Shown piece by piece: positions 48,401-60,224 of a stretch of 64,000 nt of DNA (position 1 is the stretch's first letter; the number at the start of each line of letters is the position of its first letter). Source of the stretch: Azadirachta indica (lineage: Eukaryota; Streptophyta; Magnoliopsida; Sapindales; Meliaceae); the NCBI GenBank assembly GCA_022749755.1, contig CM040445.1:15769182-15833181 (forward strand), read 5' to 3'. The notes under the pieces were generated by a model, which saw nothing but the letters and a program-made list of their open reading frames with translations, ran no database searches and had not been told where the DNA came from. Both the position numbers and the translations under genes were made by a program.

Positions 48401-51400
48401 AAATTTTTTGAGAGCAAAGTTTATGAACCTTATGAGAGAATTTTTTTTTGTGAGAAAAATTCTTGGGTATAATTGGGATTCGAGTTGTGAGTTTGAGTGT
48501 TTGTACACACTTGTAAAATATTTCCCTATGGTGAAGATCTACAGCAGCCTGTGGACGTACGCAATTTGTGTCGAACCACGTAAATTTGTGTGCGTTTTAT
48601 TTTTTTCATTTTTTATTTTCGTATTCCCACTAATCTAGTTTGTTGGGAAAATTCCTAGATTCTTGTTCTAATTTTTTCCCAACAACCACTATCACAAAAC
48701 ATTCCTTCCACAAATGCCTCTTTTGCCCTTACATCTACTATCACAATAAATTTCTATCTTGATCTGGCCCCAAATTATCACCCAAAAAACAATAAAGCGT
48801 CATTTTGTAATGTGGTTGTTGTTGAAATCTTTGAATATGATGGTTGCAACAGTTCCATCCTCTTAGGATTGGTGTTGTTGATGAAGTCAATGGGCTTGTA
48901 AGTTTGGTTCTTCAACTACTATGGATGCTTTAGGCATTTCACTCTTAAATGCCATTTCAATTATCTCATCAGTTAAGAGCTGCAGAGTAGTTGGAGTTGA
49001 AGAAGAGTTAGTGTTGAAGGGGATATGCATAGAGAAGAGAAAAGGAGAGAAGAAGATAGAGAAATGATGTTTCTGGTTCTTTCTAAAAGAGAGTGTTCTT
49101 TTGTTTGTGTTCTTATTTATTTTATTTTTCATAATTCTTTTAAGTAGCTGCGGGTAGAAATGCTCTTTGACACTTCTACTTTCGCTGTCCTACCTATCAC
49201 TTAATTGGGACCATTGGATAATTGAACATCTACATTTTGTTGGCATCTGAGCATCTGCAGTAGAGGAGCCTCATTATAGATATATATAACAACTACTTTA
49301 ATTGCATTAGGTTAAAAATACACATAGAACAAAGTATTAAAAAGAAAAGCCAAGACGAATATGAGGCTTGCAACTTACTAGAGATCAGCAACACTGCCGA
49401 ATGTGGGTAGTGACAGCTTGAGATGGCAATGGTAGAATGAGTGGTAAGGAGGGTGGAGTTAGATGATAAAGACAGGAAAACATAGGTTCAAGGTGCTTCT
49501 TTTTTCCCTTATTAAATGTATCTATACCCGCAGTTAGGTCGAAGGTTTACTTCACTACAAAACCACTAAACTAGTGCCATGGATCCTTTTAGTTTTTAAA
49601 TATTTATTTGTACTGTGGTCAAATGACATTTTTACCCATTTGAACATTTGTTGTAGTCTAGTTACATCTGTTGAAGTGTGTTGTCACTGCTGAATATTTT
49701 GCCAAACATTATAAATTTTTTATTGTGCCCATCTTTTGTTTCATATTGTTTAATGGAGCTGACGGAACAGTGATTGGATGACACCTTCTTAAAGTTGCCG
49801 TGATTAAGTGATACCCGTTGAAATATGTTGTAATCTCTGGATACTATAGCAAACATTAGTAGTTGGCAGATAACACATTTGAAAGATAATTTTGAATTGT
49901 TATCATTTAGAAATTTTCAGTTGCCATTCAGAACTTCTACTCTGATTTTTTCTTTTTTTAATATTTTCAGCGATAGATGTGTGATTTATGTTGTAGTTTG
50001 ATATTTGTTAGGGTTGTTCGTGCTGGTTTTTCTTGCAGGTTTTTGAGTTGGGTTCAACTCAGGGACCAGAAGTGGGTCTTTTTCTATTCAGAAAGGTGCC
50101 TCACTTCAGAGTCCTTGTATGTGGAGGAGATGGTACTGTTGGTTGGGTTCTCAACGCTATAGACAAGGAAAATTTTGATTCTCCTCCTCCAGTTGCTATT
50201 CTACCTGCTGGAACTGGAAATGATCTGGCAAGAGTGCTGTCCTGGGGAGGCGGGTTGGGTTCAGTGGAAAGACATGGAGGCCTCTGCACAGTGTTGCAGC
50301 ACATAGAAAATGCTGCAGTAACCATTCTTGACCGGTGGAAGGTAGCGATTTTAAACCAACAGGGAAAGCAACTCCAGCCACCAAAATTCATGAACAACTA
50401 TCTTGGTAAATAAACACTCCCATTCTGCCATTACTCAGCAGAAATTCTTATACGTTCCCTCAGTACAAAATAGTGATATGATTTAAAATTGGCATATGCT
50501 GACTGTAGGCTCCAGTAGTTTTGCATGTCTGGATTGGTTTGAGTTTGGAATAAACCAGATTTAGTTTTAGACTGAACCTGAGTTCTAGCAATAGCTTCAT
50601 GCTCAATTTTAAACTCATTTTCTGAACTGCAGTAAGTTTCGGCTTCTGAAATCACATGGTTTGGTTGGGTGAATTATCAAAAGGTCATCATTGGTAATTG
50701 GAGAATTTGGCTTCCTTATGTGCAAATGAGTAGTTTGTATATGACAGCATATTCTTGTTTAGATGATTTCTCCTTAGATGTGGCCTTGTATTTAGTATCT
50801 TTGTTGTACTTTTTCCAATTTTTATTTTGGTCAGAATGGGCTTTGTTTGGCATTTGTCTAGTTGTGATTCGTTATTCTGTTCTCTCTTACTAAATTTCCT
50901 AAAAGGTGTGGTGTTATGATGTTCACATGCATTATGTTCTCTAACCTTGTATTTGTTTACAGGAATAGGTTGTGACGCAAAGGTTGCTTTGGACATTCAC
51001 AACCTCCGGGAGGAGAATCCAGAGAAATTCTATAATCAGGTAGTTACGAACTTTAATTAGAATGGACTGTAAGCTTCTTTTCTGAACTTGAACCACACAA
51101 TGTCGATAAGCTGGTATAGGTTTTGTGTAAAAGTAATCATACACTTGATGGAGTGAAAACCAGTGAGGTTTGACTTGTTAAAGTTCGCATGTGGATAGCT
51201 ATGATTAGGAATATATGTATGGCTGTAAGAAAAGAGACTTGTACAAATAAAAAATTGAATATTTTTAGCCTGTTCTGTCATGTATTTTCTCAGGACCATA
51301 AAGACACGCGATGCCATGTCTTGCCCATTAATAGTTCTTTGAAGAATGTTATATAAGCTGTGGCATAATTTCCCTGCAAGCTGATACATGTGGCTGCTGA

Positions 51401-53621
51401 TTTTTTTTGCATTTCAACTAGTACTGCAGGATTTATTTCGTGCTTTTTTTATACATTATATTTAATTCAATTATTTTGCGCTGAGATGGTGAGACTTGAA
51501 TGATTAGTATAGCTCATGTACCAGCAACTTTAAAAGTTATCCTTTTTTTTTGTCTCTCGATGACCTTAAACTATTACAATCAAATTGCAGTTCATGAATA
51601 AAGTTTTGTATGCAAGAGAAGGTGCAAAGAGTATAATGGACAGGACATTTGAAGATTTTCCTTGGCAAGTTAGGGTGGAGGTGGATGGTGTTGAAATAGA
51701 GGTTCCTGAGGTGAGTATGGAACCGCTTCTAATGGATTGCCTATAGGAAAAGGTTGACTTCTATAAAAATAACCGCTATGGTTTATTTATGGTTGTCCAG
51801 ATATTTAGAAGGAAAAAAGTGTTTCATAGGAAAGGGAAGCAAATATATTTTCAATTAGAAATTCGTCATTGAATAAATCTCGGAGTTATATTACTTGGTT
51901 CCCATTTGGTTTGGCTTTTTTATTAGTCAAAAGAGTTTTTTTTAATGATAAAAGTCTTTTTTATATTTTTGGATGTTGTTTGAAGAGAGTTTCTGGGAAT
52001 TAAAAAATCCATTTTTCTTTTACTAGAAAAAGCCCAAAATTTGGGCTTTTGGCAATAGATTTTCTTCAACTTTTTTAAAAGGTGAAATTGTCTAAAATAT
52101 CTTTACTTCATTTTAAAAATTTTACGTTATTTCTTAAGATCAAACATTAAAATTTGTTTATTATAGTAATTACTCAAATTTTTTCAAAAGTTTTAAAAAG
52201 TTTATTTATAAAAGACTCTATTTGAAAAGTTATACCAAACTTTACTCTTCTTGTTTAAATTTGTTACTGCTTTTTCCCACTCAAGTGTTTAATTTATTGT
52301 CTAATGAAAGCACAATTTTTCCAATTTTCATTATGTTATATGCTCACTATTTTGTCCCAATGGTATTTACCATGCCTGCTGCAAGCTAGATGATTTTGCT
52401 TCCAAACTTTTGCAGGATGCAGAAGGTGTACTTGTTGCAAACATTGGAAGCTACATGGGGGGTGTAGATCTTTGGCAAAACGACGATGAAACTTACGATA
52501 ATTTTTATCCACAATCTATGCATGATAAAATACTGGAAGTTGTGAGCATATCTGGAACATGGCACCTTGGAAAGCTTCAGGTAATGTGGTACTCACCCAT
52601 CTTCTCATTCTGTAACAACAATTGTCAGTAAGATTTTTAGAATATTGTATTGGTACATACCTGCTTTTTAACCAACTTGTTGCTTTGTCAAAAACTCTAC
52701 TTGAGAACATAAATAATAATTCAAAATGATAATGAAATAGCTCTTACAGTGTGGCTTTGATTCTGTCCAGAAGTTCTGGAATCAAATAGGATGTAGTGCC
52801 CTTGTTTTCTTTTTAACCAAATAGAAATTAAAAAAACAGCAAGTGTCAACCAATCTCAGCTTTGGGGCTCTAATATTCTGATACACCAATGCCCCTAATA
52901 TTTTGTACTTCTAATTTTGAGCAGAGAACATGCTATGGTCTTGGTTCTCTATAATTTTGATTTCAAAATTCAAATTCTGGGGAGTTTTCTAACTTTAATG
53001 TTGTGATTGTGTGGCACATGTTTTTGAGCTGATGTTTGTGTGGGAACAGGTTGGGCTTTCTCGTGCTCGAAGACTTGCACAGGGACAGTCAATTAAGATA
53101 CAGCTATTTGCTCCACTACCTGTTCAAATTGATGGGGAACCTTGGTTTCAGCAACTGTGTACAGTAGCTATATCACATCACGGGCAGGTCTTCCCTCTCG
53201 CCCTCTCATGCACACACATACATTAAATGAAGTTATAACATTTGCTGGTCCTGAGCTCCATCCAACTCCCCCTTTCCCTGCCCCTTCCCATACGCATTAA
53301 TTTAGCTGCCTAGGTTGTAGCGATTTAGCAGAAGTTTGGTTTCAACTTTGCTTTTAGTGTCGCAAAGTTGAATTTTCTTTTTAAGTTCCTGTAATCTTAA
53401 GTTCGTTATTTGAATACAGCTTTGGAGATTTCTCCAATGGATGTTTTTGCTAATTTCTCTGGTTTGTGCAGGCCTTCATGTTAAAGAGGGCAGCTGAGGA
53501 ACCTCTTGGTCATGCAGCAGCCATAATTACTGATGTGCTTGAGAATGCTGAAACCAATCGTGTTATTAACGCTTCCCAGAAAAGAGCTCTTCTTCGTGAA
53601 ATGGCATTAAGGCTGTCTTAA
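43737..53621 (+). CDS. DGK1: Diacylglycerol kinase, DGK1/2 type
   Basis: Coding exons are 43737-44918, 50039-50405, 50963-51039, 51591-51710, 52416-52580, 53050-53187 and 53472-53621: 2199 nt, 732 aa. The ATG at 43737 gives [11 protein letters not shown] hydrophobic segment (about residues 28-48) is a membrane anchor, followed by a basic stretch. Two Cys/His-rich C1-type domains lie at about 80-141 and 153-215, the second extended as in plant cluster I DGKs. The catalytic DAGKc domain starts near 364 ([10 protein letters not shown]) and has the nucleotide-binding GGDGT (423-427) and the LPAGTGND motif. The accessory domain runs to the end ([26 protein letters not shown]). It phosphorylates diacylglycerol to phosphatidic acid at membranes, a lipid signal in stress responses. 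Plant DGK1 and DGK2 are hard to tell apart here. Intron 1 is 5.1 kb and holds retroelement debris; intron 4 holds a MITE. Confidence 0.95.
45407..45531. repeat. Compound (AC)n/(AT)n microsatellite in DGK intron 1
   Basis: An AC run of about 19 repeats (45407-45444) is followed by TA/CATA-rich sequence and a final AT run (about 45515-45531). Frames through it on both strands are artefacts. Confidence 0.9.
46518..47026 (+). repeat. LTR-like repeat, left copy, in DGK intron 1
   Basis: It begins TGTTGGGAAAAAATTGG and ends CTAACA, the TG...CA ends of an LTR. It contains ACGGTTCGGAGCAAATTGCC, a motif common in plant copia LTRs. The partner at 48151-48684 is in the opposite orientation. Confidence 0.75.
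47027..48150 (-). pseudogene. Copia-type pol fragment in DGK intron 1
   Basis: On the minus strand, 47929-47693 encodes the end of a copia integrase core ([11 protein letters not shown], then [20 protein letters not shown]), including the DN and late-core Glu region. Below it, 47371-47021 carries the linker to the reverse transcriptase ([15 protein letters not shown]) and stops at the left LTR-like repeat, so the RT itself is missing. Several stops separate the pieces. It is a remnant and probably spliced out with the intron. Confidence 0.85.
48151..48684 (-). repeat. LTR-like repeat, right copy, inverted
   Basis: It reads TGTTAGTATTTTTTTG on the plus strand and ends TTTTTTCCCAACA, the reverse complement of the left copy. 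It contains the complementary form of the ACGTGGTTCG-type motif near 48570. The two copies differ by numerous substitutions and indels. Confidence 0.75.
48685..50038 (+). other. Distal part of DGK intron 1
   Basis: No gene was recognised. The intron closes with a clear TTTTTCTTGCAG acceptor at 50038. Minus-strand frames near 48890-49130 show no domain. Confidence 0.6.
51894..52241 (-). mobile_element. Tourist-like MITE, copy C, in DGK intron 4
   Basis: It is inverted relative to copy A. It starts near CCCATTTGGTTTGGC, carries the AAGCCCAAAATTTGGGCTTT palindrome at about 52029-52048, and ends AAAAGTTATACCAAACTT. TTA lies on both sides (51891-51893 and 52242-52244). It sits in the intron without touching splice sites. 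Confidence 0.75.
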
Positions 53622-53989
53622 AGGTTTCTTGTGCGACTCTGGTCGATGATAAGGATTTTGTTTGTGGTATCATATCTGAAAGTATCTACTGGCTTTATAT
53701 CACTTCTTGCATGTCCTTTAAAACATTAAATATAGTGATTCAGAATGTTACAACCTTAGCTGAATGTGTGTGTGTATATGAAAGCGGCTATCCAAAAATT
53801 TATGTGATAAAAATTTTGAAATTTTGTATTCATAAAGAAACACAGATGTTTTGATAAGACAAAAGTTGGCATCCATTGTTTCAGTTTTGATTTGTGATTT
53901 GGAATGAAGAGTTTGGAATTACCAGGCTTTCGGTACTTCAAATCTTCTGCGTATTTATTCTGTACACGGGTAACTAGGCATTTTTGTTG
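53622..53989. other. Convergent 3' regions
   Basis: This is the tail-to-tail spacer between the kinase and the small minus-strand gene, presumably both 3' UTRs. A (TG)n stretch lies near 53764-53773. Confidence 0.5.
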
Positions 53990-54382
53990 TTACATATCTG
54001 GATTCTGTTTATTCCGTAGCAATCCTTGTTTAACCTTCTTCCACAGCTTTCTTACAAATCCCGCAGCAGCAGACCTTGTACCTCTCATGCTTGCCTTTCT
54101 GCCGATGGTTGCTCCAGTGCCTATCGAGCACACGATTCTCTTTGGTGTCTTTTCATTTTCTCTGTAGATGCTGTCTAAACGGTGCCTGTAGAATGGAGAA
54201 TTGGTGAATCTGAGGTAAGTAGGGGAATTAGATCCAGTTGAGCCGAGCATGACCCTGTTGATTTGGCGAGTGATGGCTTGGAGCTCATACGAGTCATATA
54301 GGGTGCTGCCATTGTGGCAGGGGCTCAGCCTCCAGAAGGGGCTTGTTGATCGCTGTTTCTCAACTGGAGAATCATTCCCCAT
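53990..54382 (-). CDS. Small basic protein of unknown function
   Basis: This is a single 130-codon frame from ATG 54382. The N-terminal half is Ser/Pro/Asn-rich (SPFWRLSPCHNGSTLYDSYE). The middle has RQINRVMLGSTGSNSP. The C-terminal third is strongly basic and probably helical (AAAGFVRKLWKKVKQGLL). No signal peptide, membrane segment or named domain was recognised. Codon usage and GC content resemble the neighbouring gene exons rather than the spacer, and the downstream tail-to-tail arrangement with DGK leaves room for a 3' UTR. It could be a plant-specific regulatory or nuclear protein, but no function can be given. Confidence 0.6.
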   Translation of the reverse strand: MGNDSPVEKQRSTSPFWRLSPCHNGSTLYDSYELQAITRQINRVMLGSTGSNSPTYLRFTNSPFYRHRLDSIYRENEKTPKRIVCSIGTGATIGRKASMRGTRSAAAGFVRKLWKKVKQGLLRNKQNPDM

Positions 54383-55476
54383 CTGAATCTGATGTTTGAT
54401 GAAGATGATGAGAGAATGAGTTGATTTATTTCTTTTCTAATGATGCAATTGATGGTATGTGTTACGGGTTAATTGATGTTTCTTGTAGTCAACGTGTATT
54501 AGAGTAGAAGCTTAACAAGAAAATTGCATTGTTTTCTACGTTTCCCTCATGTTTCTCACATGGATTTGGAGTGTTACTTTGGTTGTTTTAGTTGGCTAAC
54601 TAGCGCTTACATACTCCCATCTAATTAAAAACTAAAAATATCTGATTAAAAACTAAAAGCCCGAGGACTGACAGAAGAAATTGTGTTGGTTTTACGGTTC
54701 GAATTTAATGGAAAATTTCATTTTAGCTTAAGGGTATTATTGACTAATAATAATATTTAACTTATCTAGACATTTAGTTATTCATATTTAAGTTAAAAAT
54801 TTTAATTTAATCACATTATTTATTTTTTAACTTATATCTCCAAACTTGTTAAAAACATTTAACACTTAAAAAGTAAAAGAAACAAATAAACCCTTAGTCT
54901 AAAAAGTTTTAATTAATTTTACTTTAATCTTTTGATCAAATTTTCGTTATATTTTAGGGTTACTGTAATATAGTTTCCATGCTTTTTGCGAGGAAGCATA
55001 GATACCTCTGTTTTGGGGATATTCCTTAGATAGTTCTGGCTTTTGATGAAATTAAAAGATACCCTTAATTTTTTGGCGACATACAAATATACCCATGAAA
55101 AATATTGTACAAAGGTAACTTTATAATTTCGTGAAATTATAAGGCTAGAGATTCTTGGGAATCTTATGCCTCGGTACTTTTAAATCACAAAAGGTGAAAT
55201 GAAGAACAAAAAGCAGGAAAAGGAGAAAATAATAATAAATTGATTTTAGTATATATAGAATTGTGTCATTCACCTTTGCAAGAAAAAAGCTCTATTTTCA
55301 CTATAAAAATTAATATACAATTTACTATATGCCATTTTTTCAAAAGCATAGGAGTATATTATTAAAAAAAAAAATTTGTCTTATTTTTGCATTAATAGAC
55401 TAATTCTTTTTCATAATAATTGTATTTGTAATAAGCATTTTTTAGTGATTTTTAATTACATTATAAAGTATAACCT
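54383..55476. other. Upstream region of the small gene and AT-rich spacer
   Basis: The first ~250 bp should hold the promoter of the 130-aa gene. The rest is AT-rich with no gene. A small hairpin around 54978-55000 (ATGCTTTTTGCGAGGAAGCAT) is the only structure noted. Confidence 0.45.
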
Positions 55477-55485
55477 TTTATTTTT

Positions 55486-56811
55486 GGGTCATTTTTAAAT
55501 TTTTATTACATTTATTGATAATCTTTATAAATAATCTAAAATTTTGAAAAATTATCTATAGTGCTCCTATTAACAGGAGATTATCGTTAAAATTAACGTT
55601 ATTAGGGGTTAAAAAATAACTAACAAGTGTTTGTAAAATAAAAATTGTATATTTAAAGGTAAATTTGTAAGTGTATTAATTTCTTATAAAAAACAAATTG
55701 CTTTTATTTTTTATTCTTTGCTCTTTCTTTCTCCTGCTCGCTTGATTTCTGCTTCTTTTTCGTCAGTTCTTCAAATCTCCAGACTTTCTTTCCTATAGTA
55801 AGAAAAATCTAATTTTGAAAAACCCTCTTGATTGTGGGTTAGATTTGTTGTTTTATTTATATGATTGTGAATTTATTGAAATGGAAAACCTTAATTTATC
55901 TTCAGGTGTTGTTGAAAATGAAATCTTGATTTAATTTAGATAATTGAAAATCCTAATTTAATTTTGAAAAATCTAATTTTGGCTGATTGAAGCATAATTT
56001 GTTTTAGAAATGTTAAGGAATTGAAGTTTATAAGGAATTGCTGTTAAGGAATTGCAGTAAAGTGGTGTTATGTTTTGATTAATGGTGATGATGGAAATTT
56101 GAGAACTGCTTGTTTTGATTGTTAGTAGGAAAAAAGAAAATTGTAAGTTGAAATTGTTAAGGAATTGTAGTGGAATATTGTTCTGATTGATGGTAGTAAT
56201 GAAAATTTAGAAAAAAAAATTACTTATTTGTTACTAGGGAAAAAAAAGAAAGAACTGAAAGTTGAATTGGATTGGATTGGTACAGATTGTGATTTTGTAA
56301 GTAAGAAATTTTAGTGAAAAGTTTAAGAAAATTTGAAAATCAAGCAGAAAGAATAATTTTTCTCTTCTTTTTTCTTCATTTTTTTATGAAAGAAATTTTT
56401 TTTGGAAAGTTTAAGACAAATTTGAAAACCAAAATCATTTTTTTCTTTTTTCTTTTAATTTTTCTTTCGTCATTACTGATTTTCTTTTAAGCGTAAAAAT
56501 TGAATTTAAGAGATTGGATGATGATGATGATGATGATAAATTAGTATACCATTTATTCATTTTATTTAATTAATTAATTTTTTAAGTTTATTATATACAG
56601 GATTAATTTTGTCTTTTTATCACACTACACATAGATTGTTTTTGTCTTTACACAAAATTTTAATTGCATATGAGCAAAAACGTTATTTTATCATTTTCTA
56701 TTAAAAATAGCCGTAATATGTTGTTAAAAGAGATATTGTAGATGATTTTTTAAAACTTCAAATTATTTGTAAATATTGTCAATAAATACGAGATAAAATT
56801 GAAAATAACCC
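55486..56811. mobile_element. Non-autonomous MULE-type element with 9-bp target duplication
   Basis: The left end starts GGGTCATTTTTAAATTTTTA and the right end finishes AAATTGAAAATAACCC. The inverted similarity continues inward for at least ~90 bp (TTATTGATAATCTTTATAAATAAT against its complement near 56770). Both sides carry TTTATTTTT (55477-55485 and 56812-56820), a perfect 9-bp duplication, the size made by Mutator-like transposases. The interior (about 55700-56560) is T-rich and looks like a plant 5' UTR/intron junction, so gene capture is possible but unproven. Confidence 0.75.
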
Positions 56812-57439
56812 TTTATTTTTGTTCTGTAAAAAAATTAAAGTATCTAACAACACTTTTTATTATATGAATCATTTAAATGGCAATGCAAAAATTAAATATT
56901 ACCAACACTTCTCCAATTTCAATATTGTAATTTTTACTAAAAAAATTTAGTGAAATAAAATTCTAAATAGAGAAAATAAAATCATTGGATAAGAATGGAT
57001 TTGTACAAGTTTAACTATATAAAACCTAATTAGAGAAAAATTGGTCGAAGAGAAAAGAGTACAACATATTTCATGTAAAATTTTTGTAGTTTCTTTATCT
57101 TAAATGAATATACTCCCTTAAATAAGATTTCTCTATGAAAATTAATTTGCTAATTTATGGAGTCCATGTATGCTAATGCTATATATTGGCTTCTCAAAAT
57201 TTGATACACACAAATCTTTAGTGAAGAGAGCAAAATTGTCAATAAAACTCATTTGTTTAACATCAATCTAGTGGTTTTGGTGAAGCTCATAAATGAAAAA
57301 AAAAAAAAAAAAAAAAAAAAAACTTAGATGACATATGATTGATTTGATCGCCATTGAAACATGAAGGATGTGGGTTCATTATTTTCCTGAAAAATAACAA
57401 TTAAAAGTGGTACTGAAGTCTCAAACCTAGTGGATGCCT

Positions 57440-58090
57440 CTAATGTCTATTATCTTCATCGCTCGGATTATCCAAGAATCACACTCGTTTTTAAATTCCT
57501 TTGATGGAAACAATTATAGAACTTAAAGAGTCATGCTATAACTACAAGTCTTAATGCTAAGAACAAAATGGGGTTTATGATGGATCCATCAAGAAACCAC
57601 TAGTTATTGACACAAACTATTAACTTTGAAGGAGATGTAATGATATGATACTCTCTTGGATTTTGAATTCTCTCAATGAAGAATTAGCCAACAGTGTGAT
57701 ATATGTTGATACTCTTGCAGAAAGAAATATGGTCAGATCTCAAAGAGTGTTTTTCTCAAGGGAATGTTACAAAAACTTTTTAAACCTAGCTAGAGAGATA
57801 TCGTTGAGCACAAACAAGGACAACAATCAATTTCTCTCTATTACACTAAACTCAAGTCGTTATGGGATGAGTTGGGTTCTTACAATGATTTGCCAACTTA
57901 TGGCTACGGTTGTCTAAATAAGTTAATTGAGAGCGATCATTGTGGAAAGATAATTCAAATTCTTATAGGTTGAACGACTCTTATGCTACCATACAGGGGC
58001 AAATTCTTTTGATTTTTTTTTTTTTTTTCTTTACTCGCAGCTAAGAAGACATATTCATTATTGATTCAAGAAGAAAACCAATGATAGGTT
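57440..58090 (+). pseudogene. Copia-type gag fragment
   Basis: The frame at 57645-57917 contains LSWILNSLNEELANSVIYVD and, further on, RECYKNFLNLAREIS, recognisable as the UBN2-type gag of plant copia elements. The preceding ~200 bp gives related pieces (LNAKNKMGFMMD). Downstream, frames near 58030-58080 continue weakly (KKTYSLLIQEEN in part). Stops and frame changes show it is dead. Confidence 0.7.
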
Positions 58091-58118
58091 GTTGTGGAAA
58101 GAGTAAACAACACAACTG

Positions 58119-58370
58119 TTGTTTGGACCATTTTTCCAACATCTAAAATTAAGTTAATTTTTCATCTGCATGTTAGTCTAATAAAATAGTTATTAGATTC
58201 ATATTAAAGAATAAAAGTCCAAAAAATAATAGATAAAAGTTCTAATTCATAAAATTTTAATCAATATTTCTTATTTGAATCAAATCTAACGAAAAATCTT
58301 TTAGAATAAATTATATTTTATTTGAATTATAAATAAGTTAAAATATTGAATTATTTATAATTAACGTGTG
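58119..58370 (+). repeat. LTR-like repeat, copy 1 (uninterrupted)
   Basis: It starts TTGTTTGGACCATTTTTCCA. It matches 62914-63000 plus 63403-63570 in the same orientation, including CATGTTAGT, TTAGATTCATATTAAAGAA and AATAAAAGTCC. It has no MITE at the position where copy 2 does. Confidence 0.75.
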
Positions 58371-60224
58371 TAACTAGTCCTTTTGCAATAGCAAAAGAAT
58401 CAGTCAACTGAAATAATTAATAAACGATTAATTAAGCAGAAGTTGACATATATATAACATTTAATAATTAATATATATATATATATATATTAGTTGAAGC
58501 CAGCTAGTTTGCAGTCATTTTGAGAAAGATTAATATTAAATACGTATATATACTTACATGGAAAAAGGTTAGTAAATAGTGTTCATTTGACATGCAGATT
58601 ATATCGTCTACACCACCACGACCACGTTGTAATTAATTTATTGATGAATTGAGCATATATTTTGATCAACCGCTACATACATATTATTTGTGATTGCTGC
58701 ATACACATAATTTGTGAGAACAAGATAAGAAGTCAATGTCTTATTATTTAAGAAGAGTTTATACGATAACAAAATTTTATGATAACATATAAGATATATA
58801 TTTATTTTTATTGTATTAATTACATATATGAATTTATTTTTATTAATTACATCCATGGTTCAATATCTGCTAGTGATGGTTATGACTTATCAAATTGTAC
58901 GATAATTAGTGAGTATAAATATATGATTGCAGTTAATTAAGGATTAAAAACATATATAGATATCTGGGATATAATGTAATTGTCTTATCTAAACTTTCAC
59001 TCAATGTGTTGTATATAATTACATTATAATGTAGAAAAAAAATAATATTTTTAAACAAAATTTTCAGTTTAAATAAAAATAAATTTTTAAAAAATAATGA
59101 TAAATGAATATGTACTTTTTCAAAAAAAAAGGATGAATTATATGGATTAATCGATAAATATTAATTGGGTATAGATCAAAATATCATTGGGGTTTAGAAT
59201 TAAATATCATAATACAAAATTACATTTGATTTCAAACCAAAAATATCTTTCTAATACAAATGTAATATCATTTGACGTGAATAGAAAAATTTTTTCTTCA
59301 AATTAAATATCTTTTAGGTTCAAATTTAAATACTTTTCATATTTAAATTTAGATATCTCTTAGTCCCTATCTATTATCAATGTTTATCCAAAATTAAATA
59401 CATTTCAAATCTAAATATAAATATCTCTTAATTTCTGATTTATTATCAATATTTTATCCGTAATTAAATATCTTTATGTAATCACTATTAATCCCTTTCA
59501 ATTTTAATTATTTATGTTTTATACTTAAATTGTCTAAAAGTTTAATATTTGACCCTAATAACTTGTTAAAATATTCTCATATGACTAATAATTTTTAACT
59601 ATTTATAATACAGCTCAAAAAATTTATAAATTTATTATTTCTCAAGAGCAGTACACTTTATGCGCTAAATTATAGATATTATTATTTTAAATTTGTTATA
59701 ACGTTAAAATAATTTAATTTACCTTCATACTTTTTTCCATTTCTTCGTTTATAAGTATATGTTTACTTTGTATATTAACATAATGGCATTAAAAGAGTAA
59801 AATTAGCTTTCATCAATTTTTTTTTATTTCAAGCTAAATTATAAGAAAAATAAATATAATTTGCAAATAATTGTGTATATTAAGTTGAAATTGGCCTCTT
59901 TTTATTCAAGAAAATTTACGGTTTGAATAAAATCAAATATAATAGTATATTAATTTCAATTATAGTTTAATATGTATTTTTTTCTTATCTCTTTTTATAT
60001 ATAATGACTTATTGACATGTTTAATTTATGTATAAATACTTTGAGTATGTATGTCAGTATATTTGTTTATATTTAACCAATTTATGATGCTATTATTATA
60101 TAAATTTTCATCTACTTATTTTTTCTAAGAGGAAAAAATAATGAAACTTCAGATTATCAGAAAAATAATATACATGCACAGTACTAATAGCTTTCCCAAA
60201 AAAGCCAAACAATATACGTTTGCG
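58371..60224. other. AT-rich spacer, no gene seen
   Basis: Dense stops occur in all frames, and there is an (AT)n run at about 58471-58490. Nothing coding was recognised. Confidence 0.5.
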
